Translations under genes and position numbers: made by a program | The notes under the pieces: generated by a model | The model's database searches: none | What the model saw: the letters and a program-made list of their open reading frames with translations, nothing else | What the model was told of the DNA's origin: nothing | Part shown: positions 21,294 to 32,969 of the stretch, piece after piece | Layout of the letters: the number at the start of each line of letters is the position of its first letter | How positions within the stretch are numbered: position 1 is the stretch's first letter | Origin: Mortierella alpina | Taxonomy: Eukaryota > Mortierellomycota > Mortierellomycetes > Mortierellales > Mortierellaceae | DNA: 64,000 nucleotides | Assembly: GCA_029449245.1 (NCBI GenBank) | Contig: JANATF010000015.1 | Location: forward strand, 1 to 64,000 | Direction of reading: 5' to 3'

Positions 21294-22660
21294 TCATTCG
21301 AGGTTCAGTGGTGACCAGTTCCTCAAGTCGTCGCCCTTTCCGCCGCCGTCGCCCTTTCCGCCGTCATCATCCTTTCCGCCGTCGCCGTCCCTCTGTCCTC
21401 GAAAGAAGGCATCGAGGCTGCTCTGATTCGAGTCAACGGCCTTGCCCTTTCCTTTGTCCTTCTTGACCTGTGCCTGGGCAATGGCATCTGCCTTTGCCTG
21501 CGCAGCGGTTCTGCTCTTCTCCTCAGAGAGGACGATCCATGATTCGATTTTGTGGAGTCTTTCTTCGGATGTTCCATCAAGCACCACATACTCTAGAACC
21601 GGGTCAGAATATCAGCACGCAGACCGGTAAAGCTTATGTCAACAACGAAGGACTTAATTTCGTACATACAAAGACACAGTACCTGTTTGCAAATCGCGCA
21701 GCTTCCTTGAGCACACGCGGAGCTCTTCACTCAGCTCTCTCTGCTGTGCCAGCAGCTCTCTCAATTCTTCCTTCTGCTCTCCCTCCTGTGCCTGCTGCTC
21801 TCTCCCGTGTTCCTTCAGACCTCTCAATTCTTCTTTCTGCTCTCTCCCGTGTTCCTTCAGACCTCTTAACTCTTCTTTCTGCTCTCTCCCCTGTGCCAGC
21901 AGCTCTTTCAACTCCTCTTTCTGCTCCCTCCCCAGTGCCTGAAGCTCTTGCAACTCTGCTTTAATATCTCTCATCTGATTCTCCAATAGCGTCTGCTGGT
22001 GAACTGCATCACCTATCATCAACTAAGTCAGTAAATATATTGAGTATAGTGTATGAATGCTCGAGTTCGTAGCCTTACCGTTGCCCGTCTCCTCTCGGTC
22101 TGGGGACCTTAGCCTAGCCTTCTTGCTGGTGCCATGGATGTTGGCATGTGCAGAGGCCTGCAACTGCACAAGGCCCCCTTGGAGTGCTTGGAAAAACACA
22201 TCTAAAGGTGTTTGTGATGCTTCTAGTTTATATTTCACGTAAAAATTCGCACGGGGGGTGGATTCTCGTCTTGAGGCGAGAAAAGCTTTAAATTCTGGGC
22301 AGGCTGTAAAGTGGGCCTTCGTCAGGTACCGCCCCGTTGTGTTTGTCGAGCACAAACATTGGTAGAGATCCTGCTTATCCTCCGAGATAACCGTTACAGC
22401 ATGATTTTCAACGGTGAACTTGAACTCCGATGTAGTGTGGAAGCGAGAGGCATGCTTTGCACTTGATGACTTCGAATCAAACATGCCTTCGGGTACAGCA
22501 CAATGGCCCAGGAGGCACTTCCTGCTCCACTTCGTAATGCTATACGTTTTGGTCAGTGCTGTCAACGGCGACTACTACCACAAAAATACTGAGGAGCAGG
22601 GACATACGTTAAAGTTTCGGCGGCCTTGGCGACAGGTGTAGTCGAAGAAGAGCTGGCCAT
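21294..22660 (-). CDS. Coiled-coil protein with N-terminal Cys/His zinc-binding region, four exons
   Basis: Exons 22660..22608, 22539..22079, 22012..21683 and 21592..21294 have GT-AG introns and join into 381 codons exactly. The start is MASSSSTTPVAKAAETL. Residues ~20-50 hold a C-x4-C...H-x4-H arrangement (KCLLGHC then KHASRFH), with a second Cys/His group (YQCLCS ... HFTAC). Exon 3 is a long heptad-rich coiled coil built from REQKEEL(R/K) repeats. Exon 4 has an AQAKADAIAQAQ helix and ends in a Gly/Asp/Lys-rich tail with DAFFRGQRDGD. The family is not recognised. The layout suggests a nuclear or scaffold protein, but that is only inference. It is surrounded by repeats yet its frame is intact. 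Confidence 0.75.
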
Positions 22661-24143
22661 GCTGACTAGGTGCCTTTGGTGTGAGAAGAAGGGGGTGTCT
22701 GATTATGTGGGATGTGCGTGGTATAGATGGAGGTAGGGAAAAGATAGAGAGAGAATAGCTTCAACTGCTCTCACTTTATATTGTCTCAGGATGTCGGGGT
22801 CACGATGAGCCAGGAAAAGAAGAGAACAACAGCTTCTATGTTGATAGACTACAATGAGCGATTCCAACGGATTCTCGTGGTGAGGACTGCCCCGAAGGGT
22901 AACGAATGTGCACTCAACCACATGTGCGTGCTTTTATATATTATAGAGTGGTAATATACAATAGTCTGTATACTGCAATCGGAGTCAGCATGAAGTGGTG
23001 CATATAAAACCATGCAGTAGCAGTTGCGTATGGGATAGTCTATTGAGTGGACAGATTTACATGCGCGAGGTAGGCCTGCACTCAATTGGATAGATTGCAA
23101 CAGTGTTGGATGTGCCAATTGCTGTGTGTGGCAATCGTTTTTGAGTGTGCCTTTGGAGTGTTTCTTCTGCGGAGTAAACCCCATCCAGAGAAAAGAAAGT
23201 AAAGAAATAAAACATTAGCATTTTTTAGTCCCTGGTTCCATATCCATTCCATCTTCTTTTGCTACTATTCGCAAGTTACTGATACTTGAGGGAATGACGG
23301 GACGGACACTTCTATTTGTTAACAGCTCATACATATGACGGGCCAATTCGCTGGAGGTTGAATTTGAAAGGCTTTGCCTTGGTCAACTTATCTGCGCGCA
23401 TGAAGTCATGCAAGTTCATTCGAGGCTCATCGGATTTGCAATCGAGCAATGCCCGGGATTCAATATATTGGACGACTCGGACCATTATCCTTAAAAAAAG
23501 TAGGCTGCCAAAATGCGATGGAGAGATGGGCATCGGTCATGAAAAGTGATAAAACCAACCCGGATGAAAGGTGGACGACAGCAGCGCTTTCGTTTCTATT
23601 CAGGAATCCTGCCGCGGACCTGTGCAGCGCACAGGCCTTGAGAGCTGACAGACTCTCACTGCAACTCTTTGAGTATGTTGGCTGTGCCCCTTTGAGGGCG
23701 TCATTTTGAGGAGCATCCAAAAATATCTGAAAAATGCACTTAGGGGATATAAAATTCCTGTGCATTCTACACTGAGAGCCATTGATACTCACCCAAGGTA
23801 AAAAGATAGTCGCGGGCCTGAGGGGTTGGAACCCAGGGAACCCGGCTTGTCTTATGTTGACTAGGACTCGATCCAAGGAGGATGGAATGGATGGTAGTTC
23901 ATTACCGGGTAGTTCTTAAGATTCGTAGCGTCATTTCACTTGAGAGGCATATCGTTATAAAAAAAACTTCCCTCAAGATGAACAAAAGACATCTCTACTC
24001 ACTCAAGGTAAAATAACGACATAACGAGGAGTTTTCACCTCACAGGTAGCCTCTTTTAAATATACCTTTTTTTTTTTTTTTTTTTTTTTGCATGGCGCTA
24101 CTGCACCTCTCCGTACATGCACCTGTGGAGAGTCGCATAATCG
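22661..24143. other. Intergenic region with possible small decayed ORFs
   Basis: Minus frames at 23876-23460 could join across GTGAGT (about 23792) and TTTTTCAG (about 23733) into a ~120-residue product with SAAGFLNRNESAAVVHL, vaguely like a TnpB tail. The match is too weak to call. A T run of about 24 lies at 24067-24090. Confidence 0.3.
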
Positions 24144-24775
24144 CAAGGGAAATGTTGAACTTGTCCATGCCATGTTAGAGAAATCTTCAACTTTTCTAGG
24201 CTTTCACGCCATGTAAGAGAAAAGTTGAACTTGTCCATGCCATGTTAGAGAGATCTTCAACTTTTCTAGGCTTTCACGCCATGTAAGAGAAAAGTTGAAC
24301 TTGTCCATGCCATGTCAGAGAAATCGAAATCTTCAACTTTTCTAGGCTTTCACGCCATGTAAGAGAAAAGTTGAACTTGTCCATGCCAAGTAAGAGAAAT
24401 CTTCAACTTTTCTAGGCTTTCACGCCATGTAAGAGAAAGTTGAACTTGTCCATGCCAAGTAAGAGAAATCTTCAACCTTTCTAGGCTTTCACGCCATGTA
24501 AGAGAAAAGTTGAACTTGTCCATGCCATGTCAGAGAAATCTTCAACTTTTCTAGGCTTTCACGCCATGTAAGAGAAAAGTTGAACTTGTCCATGCCAAGT
24601 AAGAGAAATCTTCAACTTTTCTAGGCTTTCACGCCATGTAAGAGAAAAGTTGAACTTGTCCATGCCATGTAAGAGAAATCTTCAGCTTTTCTAGGCTTTC
24701 ACGCCATGTAAGAGAAATCTTCAACTTTTCTAGGCTTTCACGCCATGTAAGAGAAATGTTGAACTTTTCCACCGC
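24144..24775. repeat. ~70-bp minisatellite, about nine copies
   Basis: The unit contains GTTGAACTTGTCCATGCCA, then TCTTCAACTTTTCTAGGC and TTTCACGCCATGTAAGAGAA. Copies differ by a few bases. Each half contains a GAAGTT/AACTTC-type inverted motif, so units could pair. Confidence 0.9.
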
Positions 24776-25099
24776 TATCCCCCTCCACGCAAGGGAAAAA
24801 AAAACATTCTCATGACTATTCCCTCCACGCAAGAGAAGTGTTGACTTTTCCATACTTGTATCCTTCACTCAAGGGAAAAAAACAATCACCACGATATTTA
24901 TACTGCAACCTGTGTAAAATGTGCGACAGCAGCTTGTAAAGCAGTTGACACGATGGTAAGTATAGATCTATGTCCTTGGACGTCACACCCTACTCTCGAC
25001 CAGCATCAGTGCATACCCTCACTATCCAAAGGCTTTCGTCATAGGCACAGGCCAAAACAATGCGTTAGAATGGTTCTTTAGGTGGATTTTCCTTCAAAA

Positions 25100-25345
25100 A
25101 GAATGTCATATTATCCTGAATCTCAAAAGATATTCTGCCATGCATGCAGAATGGCCATGTCAGTATATCTTTTTCCAGTCAGGATATTATGACAGTCAAT
25201 GTCATATTATCCTGAAGTTCAAAAGATAAACTGACATCTCGGCATGTCAGTTTATCTTTTTTGCAATGTCAGCAATGGTACTTTTTGAGCAGAATTTGTT
25301 AATATGACATTCATGTCATTTTAAGTATTCTGACAGTACAGTCAT
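25100..25345. repeat. Cluster of palindromic TGACATGTCA-type motifs
   Basis: AAAAGATAAACTGACAT (25221-25237) and its perfect reverse complement (25244-25260) flank CTCGGC. ATGTCATATTATCCTGAA occurs twice (about 25103 and 25200). The motif is the same as the starts of the tRNA-linked elements at 15574 and 19911. Confidence 0.8.
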
Positions 25346-25358
25346 TTTATCTTCGCCG

Positions 25359-26265
25359 CGGGTGTGTATCTGTGTATACACGCCCCTAAGTGTATATATT
25401 CTTAGGTGAAAAGATACATACACGGGGGTGTGCATGGCTGAACACACAGGGGGGTGTATGGAAGCGTGTCCTGTGAAACCCCTTTTAGATACACACCTTC
25501 CCTACTTTGTTTTTCATGAAAATGGTGATGAAGTGCGACTCGAGGGTGGTATGAATGCCTAAGCAGCGCGTTATATGGGTTTGGATCCCTAGGCAATGGC
25601 CTCATCTTATATTACCATGGCTCTCCACTGTCTCCTCTGTCACGGCCACGGTTTTCATAAATCATAGATTCACGGTAATTGCTCCTAATGCTCTGCGTCA
25701 CTTGTGTCTTTTCCTCCTTCTCACGCGCGCGCGTATCCCCACAGTCCTACGCGAAGAGTGACGGTATGATTGGCATGACACGGGAGCTCGTAGCTACCAG
25801 CAAGAATATCAATCAACCTTGCTTTTGGTCACCGTTTCGCTTTCAGGCTGGTCTGTTGTGGATCAATGGATGTATTACAGCACTTCAATGGCTGGTTGAT
25901 TGGCGCTCCACATCAATTTCAAGCGCAGGATGTCATGGAGAAAGGAAAATCAATCTCATTCATGGAGTTATTGCTCTCTACAATAATACTCTTGCCATTC
26001 TAAACCTATGTGAGAGTCGTTCGGGCTCTTATTCACAAGGATAGCCGGCATAGCCATTATCAATACATGGAGGCATGCTTTGGGCGAAAAAAGGGTAGAA
26101 GTAGGAGTAGGGGTGTGTATCTAAAGGGGTTTTCTCAGGACACGCTTCCATACACACCCCAGTGTATTCAGCCATACACATCCCTGTGGTTCCAGGTTTT
26201 CCGTGTTGCATACACCCGACATGAACATATAAACACGCCCCCGTGTATATATAGATACACACCCG
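25359..26265. mobile_element. ~0.9-kb element with long terminal inverted repeats
   Basis: The left end CGGGTGTGTATCT (25359) is mirrored at 26253-26265. A second inverted block (25437-25497 against 26108-26185; GGACACGCTTCCATACAC) extends the arms to ~150 bp with gaps. The interior (25.5-26.1 kb) holds no recognised transposase, so it is non-autonomous. Confidence 0.65.
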
Positions 26266-26302
26266 TGTGTATATATGTTGTTCCTGGAAAACGAACAACG
26301 GA

Positions 26303-26735
26303 AAAGATAAGGGAGAACTATTCGGCAACCTGGGTTGTCATGTAATTTTGACAACCCACGCACAAAACCCACGTAAACTACTTTTTTTTTTACCCTGCTG
26401 CTTCAAAAGCAACGATGGAGACGCCAAAATACATCTGAACACGTCTCTTCGCGCTGTCTCTCTGTTGACAATCCTTAAGTTGTCTTCAGGCCGCTACTCG
26501 TATGAAGAAATCACTTTTTTGAGCGTGGAGGGATGATAGGAGTAGATATTTGGAAACAAACGTGCGGTGATGGGGCTAGGGACGTCAGGCGTCGTGGCCA
26601 ACGTGAAAAAGACGAATTGTGTTAAGAGGATCGCCGTTGGCGAGAAGAAAAAGAAAAATGACTTTGTATGGGTTTTGTAGGGGGTTGTCATGCGATATTG
26701 ACAATCCGGGTTGCCGAATAGCTTATCCCAAAAGA
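26303..26735. mobile_element. ~430-bp MITE with CTATTCGGCAACC termini
   Basis: The left end (AAAAGATAAGGG, then CTATTCGGCAACC, then GGTTGTCA) is mirrored at 26665-26735. Each end also contains an internal hairpin (TTGTCA...TGACAA). The right end abuts AAAAGATAAACTGACGTG and TGAAATGGCT, sequence shared with the tRNA-linked family, so it inserted into or beside such an element. Confidence 0.65.
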
Positions 26736-26912
26736 TAAACTGACGTGAAATGGCTCGTCTTGAGCATGATTTTGCGATTGTATATTTGCATAGCAATTGT
26801 CCGCCTGTTCACAAGTGCATGCATGTGCATCTATGGCGAGGTACAGCGACGCCTTTCAATTTTTTTTTATATTTTTGATATTTGAGTAGAGCCAATAATC
26901 GCATATCGTCTG

Positions 26913-28904
26913 CTATAATGCGTGGTACTTTTTGTGCAGAAATCTCATATCGATCTCGGGTCGAACACTCTTCACAAACTTGACGACTTTGCCGCGACAG
27001 TCCATCTGAATATTTTCTTTCTCGAATTCGATGAGAAAGGAGTCCAGTACTGGCCAGCTTGGTTCCCGTCCATTACTCCGCTCCTTCATCCACTGTATCA
27101 GATCCTCTGATCTGCCCACCGTCCTCAAATCCAGCAGCCTGTTATCCGGAATGGACTTCTGGCGCTCGTGTAGATCACACACCTTGTCTTGGAATAAACC
27201 AATGGGGTCCGCATCTGGGCCCTCAACTGTTGGGGCGCCAATGCTCTTCTTGGCTAGATATGTCGCAATAGGTCGCTTGAAGACTTCCTCTGTGCTCGGA
27301 TAGCGCCTTATCCATTCCATGCTGCTCGGCGTCAGTCCATGGTATGAATGGGTTGATATCTTTAGTCGTCTCAAGTTCCTTAGCCGCGTCAACAAGCAAA
27401 GCCCTCCCATGAACGACAGCGACAGCTGTCGTCTTCTGATATAAAGATCCTCCAGATTAGGACACACTCGACTCAGGTATCCAAACATCGTGAGTGCATT
27501 AGGGATCGATGTTGTGTCGGCAGAGATCCCAGCAACTGCAAAGTGCAGCGTGCGGAGGCCGCGGCACACCCATATACGCCTCTGCCGTGGAGTTACAGGG
27601 GGGTTGAGGTGGTTGTCGATGTAGTCGAGGTTATCCAGCATGGGTTTGCTTTCCTTGGTACGGCGGTAGTGTCCAGCATGGGTCAGAAGGTCATTAACGT
27701 CAAAGTCCGAATGGTAATAGGCCACATGGGGCGCACGGAGATGCAGCAGATGCGGGCAAAAACAGAGGATTAGATGCAGGAAGCTACCCTTGATATCGCA
27801 GCTTCCTGAGCTTGGAAGCAGCTCTAGGGTTGTCAGCCGACTGTGGAGAAAGTCGGTGTTGGTGCACGGCTTTAGCCTCAGCATGATGCTGTCCAGGAGT
27901 AAGCTCCCAACGTCATAGTCAGAAAAGCTCCAATGAGTCCGTTCCTGAAATAGTTCAAACAGGGAGATGAGATCCTGTTCAGACAGACGCTCCATCATGA
28001 TAGAAAAGTGAAAATCTCCGAGCTTGGGGTTGGACTCCATCAGCGACGCCATAAACTTTGCTCTTTCTGATCCTGCTGTGTGGGTGTCATTGAGATCACA
28101 TCCAGTGTCCGTCCACGTTGGAATAGTAGGCTGAATGCGCGCCGAGTTGAACCTCAAAGTTCTCAATTCAGGACACGCTTTAGCCACGTCCTTAATCTCC
28201 TCCAGACTCCCGACTAGTCCATACACAACGAGCGCACGGAGATTTTTCATAGCTGGTGTCCGATTATCCGTCGAAGGTTCCAGATGCTGAACGCGCGGAT
28301 GAACGCGCGGCTGCACGAGTTTTGAATGGTCTTCGGGCTCCAGGACCAGATTCAGCAGCCCAGGAAGTGCTCCCATGATGTTGATCAGGAGCTTCATCTC
28401 CACCACTGCGACGAATCTATCTAACCGCAGTGTCGTTATTCCTCCGAGTAAAGAAAGTAGCGGAGGTAACTGTGGTTTCAAGTGAGACGAAGTCTTGTAC
28501 TCTCCAGCAAACCAAAACTCCTTGATGCAGGCAAATCTGCCGCTACGATGAAGTACCTCAAACGAGCGCACTATCCAAGAATCGATCTGGGCTTGTGGGC
28601 TGGGATGATGGCCTGCGATTCTAATTGGAGCCTGGACACGAAGGATTTGGCTTGTAGGTATCAGCTGGAGCGCCTTTTCGCTGAGCTTTGGGCTTGAGCA
28701 GAGAGGCCAGAGAACCGGCACGGGTGGTGCGATGCGTCTCGAGATAGCGAGCCACTGTTTGCAGACGAGGCTTGCGACCGTGTGGAGTCTGCGTGGAGTG
28801 AGGAAAGAAAGGATGTGTTCGAGGATTTCCGGTATGGCGAGCGCCGCGGTGGCCCTTTCTCAAGTCTTGCAGCTGAGCCGGAGCAGAGAGGACATTGAGG
28901 CCAT
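26913..28904 (-). CDS. F-box/LRR protein with an in-frame stop before the F-box
   Basis: The F-box is clear at about 28833-28725: IPEILEHILSFLTPRRLHTV followed by VCKQWLAISRR. A ~600-codon uninterrupted LRR-like region follows (GGITTLRLDRF, ALPGLLNLVLEP, NLEDLYIRRRQLS, RNLRRLKISTHSY) and ends at 26913. The only in-frame ATG upstream (28904, MASMSSLLRL) is separated from the F-box by a TGA at 28862-28860. Either that is a recent nonsense change or sequencing error, or a 5' exon splices in just before the F-box. By family, such proteins are SCF ubiquitin-ligase substrate adaptors that bind Skp1 through the F-box. It belongs to a local family with the genes at 37.2 and 44.5 kb. Confidence 0.75.
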
Positions 28905-29267
28905 GCTGCATGAGCTGGTGGAATGCCGACGGGTGATTGGTGTGCCTGGAGTAAATCCATGAACGAGATGAGCGACGGGTTGAACGTTTTGCTCTTTCTC
29001 ACAAACCGCGCACCTACTGCGTTTGGGAGGGCTAACAGTCGATTGGCTCGACCCAGAACGCTCGTGACAAAAAAAAAGGGGGGGTCTGATCACATTTCGA
29101 GATTTGCAGGCACGGCAGACCTCTCCTTCACTTCTTGAATCAAAAGGACCTGCAACCTTCACTCTCGCACTCGCACTCCATCCTCGCTTATCTTTCTTCA
29201 CCAGCAGTACTCACCACACCTCAAGGCAGCAGAGCCGCGGATAGTAGCCCCGACGCGCAATCACACT

Positions 29268-30248
29268 ATGGGTTTATGGTCACGCGCCCCTCCACCACTC
29301 ACGCACGAGTACCAGGAATCGGTCGCCAACAGGGTACGCGAGATCCTCACGGGCTCCGATCATAAGCACCTCAACAACAAGGTCGTAACCAAGGCCGTCA
29401 ACAAGGCTGCCGACAAAGCCGCCATCAAGGCACTTCAACGACCTGAGGCCCTTGCCGGCGTGATCGGCATCCTGAAAACTATGCCGGAGCCCTGTCATAG
29501 GGCGGATGGCTGGGAGGTCGACGAGGGGGTGGAGTTGGATTCGGAGCCGAGCGATGACGAGCACAGAGTTTCTGCCCCACAATCACCAGCAGGCAGAGCT
29601 AAGATTAAGGCAGTCGCTACTTCAGAGGTCGCATCAGGACAGAACTTACAAGCCAAAGATAAGCCCAAAGGGACGACTATCGTGGCAGCGACAATGATCG
29701 CCGCAGCGGCAGCCACCACGGCAGCAACAGCAGCACTCGCACTGACAACGGGGCGTGGACTGAAAAAGGCAACAGAGACCACAGTGGAGGTCACAGACAA
29801 GACGACGACAACAATATCTACCAGCACTGTTGTGCGATTTCATCCCTCCAAGGACACTGTCTCTAGTCATGCGTAAGAAGCGCTCACACATGTGAACTGG
29901 TACGCCTCCCTGGCAAAAAAATAACTTATGGTTTCGATGTTTAGGTACTGGTGGGGATACGAAATATTCATTCCGCAGGAGGCACTCTCTCGTATCGCGT
30001 CTGCGCAAGATGTATCATCGGCATTTCTAGGATTCCTAGGTTCCGTAGGACTCGTGGTTCCAGCTATTGTGCCCTTTCTGGGTTACATCGCCGCGTACGT
30101 TGGGCTAGAGTTTGCTGTCATTAAAGCCCAAAACGAAGGCAAGGGCGTGATCCTGGCTAGCACTTGGCTAGTCCCTGTCGCATTGGTCCCTAGAGCATGG
30201 GATGTACCAGACGAGGAAGGCGTGGATAATAGTAGCGGCGCCGCTTAG
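29268..30248 (+). CDS. Small protein with Ala-rich and hydrophobic C-terminal segments, two exons
   Basis: Exon 1 (29268..29872) and exon 2 (29945..30248) join across GTAAGA/TTTAG in frame, 303 codons. The N-terminus (MGLWSRAPPPLTHEY) is followed by Ala/Lys helices, an acidic stretch (DEGVELDSEPSDDE) and an Ala/Thr-rich low-complexity region around residues 140-165. Exon 2 encodes YWWGYEIFIP, then two likely membrane segments (FLGFLGSVGLVVPAIVPFLG and IAAYVGLEFAVI), then VALVPRAWDVPDEEG. I recall similar YWWG.(E/W)I.IP and VALVPRAW proteins as uncharacterised in this fungal group. Function is unknown; membrane association is inferred. Confidence 0.78.
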
Positions 30249-32272
30249 ACAGATTGTACATACGTGAAAAACACTCTCTGCAAAAACGCAACTTCAAATA
30301 CAACGATGCATTCCTATTGAGGTCTTCACGGACCACTGTTCCTTCTATGCTCGCAAACCTCTGTCGATCATCCTCATCGCCCTGTATCGATACGAAGTTT
30401 TACTCAGTGCACCTTCTAAGCTTGATTTCTCGACATTCATCAACATTCCCTCGAAAACCTTTGTCGTAATCGTGTTCATCTGGCCCTGAAACCAACCTCA
30501 AGCCTACGTTCTGTCGACCTTCGTCCAGAATTCTCGGGATTTTCATTAATTGCTGTCCTTCGAATGCTAATCCGTTTTCTAACCATGGAAGGAATTTCTT
30601 TTTGTGCATCTTTATCAAGAGTGTCGATTTACTGCAAGCGTTTGGCGTTCAAGTTGTTTTCTGTGCAATTCATAAACGACCTATAATTTTCAAGCACAAG
30701 CACTTCAACCATTGACCAACATACCATGCGAAAGTTTGCGAAGTAAGAATATTCTCTCAATCGGAGATGAAATTGTTTCACTCTCATAAACTCACAAATG
30801 CATTTCTTTGTGGATTAGAGTACAACAAGCGAGCTGAAGCTGCTAGAGGCACTGAAAGGGTAGACCTTCGACGCGCCAATCGACTCGCACAGGAATTTGA
30901 GGAAGCGCAGGATGTGGCAGATAGCTATGAGGAGAATGAGCCATTGCGACAGGCTATTGCCGAGTCATTGTTGATAGCTGAGGGCGGTCATTCTATACGA
31001 GTCGAGTCCCCTCCTCGTCCTTCAAGGCAAGCCAAGCGACGAAGTCTGCGTCCAGGAGAAAGCACTTGGACCGGGATTGCCACCAAAGATCCATATCTCC
31101 GGACAGTTGTCGACCTTGGGGTATCGTAGAACAGTGTACACAACGCTGCTTTACGCGAGGAGAAAAGGACGGCGGAAGGAAGTGGAGGCAATATTGCGCT
31201 GTCCGACTCATGGATTTGAACCTCCGTGAGAGAGCTGCCGCTCTGAACCTGGATAGGAAAGCTGTCATCGGACCCCGTCCTGGTTGCTAGGGCCGAGGCC
31301 GCCTTAAGAGCAGGCGGACCTCTTGTTTCGCACGAGGATACGCACGGTGCCCTGAAAGTCCTGCTTAACTACGGCTTGGTCATCGCCACCGTGTCAAACA
31401 CCCTCCCCACTCCCCGTTGCCCGCCAATCAAATCATCCACATCCTCATTGTGCCCTCCAACAGCGGCACCATGGCTGCCACTATCACAAGAGGATCGGTT
31501 TCAACGACGTTCGTCGTCCCGTGGCAGTTATTCAGGCTTCGAGAGTTGGCGATGGCGTTGGGTATCGACTTCTATGTGTTCTCGGCTCGTGAAAAAGCCG
31601 CCTCTTCAGGTCACAGTCCCCCGCCACCGGCACTATCGTGATTTTTCACGCCATCGATTCGTATCTGGGGACGTCCGAGTACTTTCTACTTTCTACTGAC
31701 CCTACTGCCCACCCCATACCCCCGCGCGCCCTCCTTGCCCTGAATTCCACTGTCTCAGGCAGCTGCGGAGCTGAGGACCATGGTAAGGCGTGGCCGTTGC
31801 ATTCACAGGCCCACAGAGCTTACACTGCCACATGTGGAGAATTCCTACTCGTCGGGTTGAAAGTGCCAACCGAATACACCCTTTTATATCCGGATCAGTC
31901 CATTTCCATGATCAAGTCTAACAATCAAATCGCCTAAACGTTTCATGCATCCATACTCCTAGGATGAGGACATGATATGACGCAACGCCTCAAATGAAAC
32001 AGCTATGTCAAGGAGGCTTTGGACCAGCTATCGAAAGGAAGTTTGTACTGCAAAGGGCCTCCTCAACAGGTGAGATGGATGTTGCCCGCTCGAAGCAGCG
32101 CGAGCTGGAGCCAATCCTAAAATGGTTCGAAGAGTCAAAGACTCGGATCAGGTTGCGAAATCAGCGACAGGGCATGGGCCAAGATCGGCTCTGTTGAGCG
32201 TTCGTATGTTCGTGATCACGCCCGTCGCCATTTCCAAGAAGGCGAGATTGAGCCCGACTCCCGTAAGTTGCT
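30249..32272. other. Decayed coding-like region, no confident gene
   Basis: A 120-codon plus frame (30767-31129) contains YNKRAEAARGTERVDLRR and EENEPLRQAIAESLL. Further plus frames at 31.1-31.3, 31.42-31.64 and 31.99-32.2 kb are open but in different phases. They may be the upstream exons of the Fanzor relic at 32.3 kb, but no RuvC-I block was found. The stretch is otherwise unassigned. Confidence 0.3.
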
Positions 32273-32845
32273 TTGGCATTGTGTGTTCTAAATGTATCTT
32301 TCATGACCATGTTTGACCTTAACCTCCTCTTACATGGTGGGTCGCCAGCTGTTCTACCGATCATACTAATTGGGGACGCTGGCACCTGCGTTGGTTCTCG
32401 GCTGAAAGGCCATAGTTGGCGAGGGGGGAGTAAGATGCGGGCGCAGCGCCGGTAATATTGGCCGGTCGCGATTGTCGATGAATTTCGCACGTCGCGCGAC
32501 TGTTTCTACTGCTTCCAAAAGATGCAACTGATGCGGTCGAGGCACGTCAAGGGTCAGGCAATCAGGGTCGTGCGTGTCCATGGGGCAGTTGAGTGCACCA
32601 ACCATGACTGCGTCGCGGCCAAAGCTCGATACACGCTCCGCCCGCGGGATACGCACGCGTCGGCCGTCATTGGCCTCAGTGGCGTGGCCACCCTGACTCG
32701 TCCTGCGCCCCTGGCACCATTCCAGCGATCATATGACCCTGACCTCAACACCAATCACACCAGTGCCATGCCTGGTCCCACCTTCATGTCGCCCACATCC
32801 ACGCCGATGCGAGGGCAACCCCCGACAGTGTCGGGCTTAGTTTAG
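32273..32845 (+). pseudogene. Fanzor-like nuclease relic, copy A2 (nonsense-interrupted)
   Basis: In one frame: ILIGDAGTCVGSRLKGHSWR (RuvC-II-like), a TAA at 32453-32455, then VAIVDEFRTSRDCFYCF (zinc-ribbon first pair), a basic spacer, VVRVHGAVECTNHDC (second pair), and RPRDTHASAVIGLSG (RuvC-III-like Asp). The order and spacing are those of a Fanzor C-terminus, with all four zinc Cys present. A Pro/Thr-rich tail ends at 32845. The frame is otherwise open from before 32273. No RuvC-I is recognised upstream. It is the best-preserved member of the A subfamily here, with one stop in the core. Confidence 0.7.
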
Positions 32846-32969
32846 TAAGTATGTTGTGGTATGAGCGGTCGTGTGGACATGACCGTATGGAGACTAACTT
32901 TGTGTTTGTTTTGGCTTTAGATACTACAATTCTATACAGGGGTTCTATGATGAATATGAGAGGTTTTTT

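Noticed and set aside
23460-23876. Possible fifth TnpB-like tail (FLNRNESAAVVHL on the minus strand)
   Set aside because: Only a loose resemblance to the NRDxxAAxNI block. No Cys pairs in order, and the key Asp would be Asn.
24144-24775. CRISPR-like array
   Set aside because: Units are contiguous with no unique spacers, so it is a minisatellite in a eukaryotic genome.
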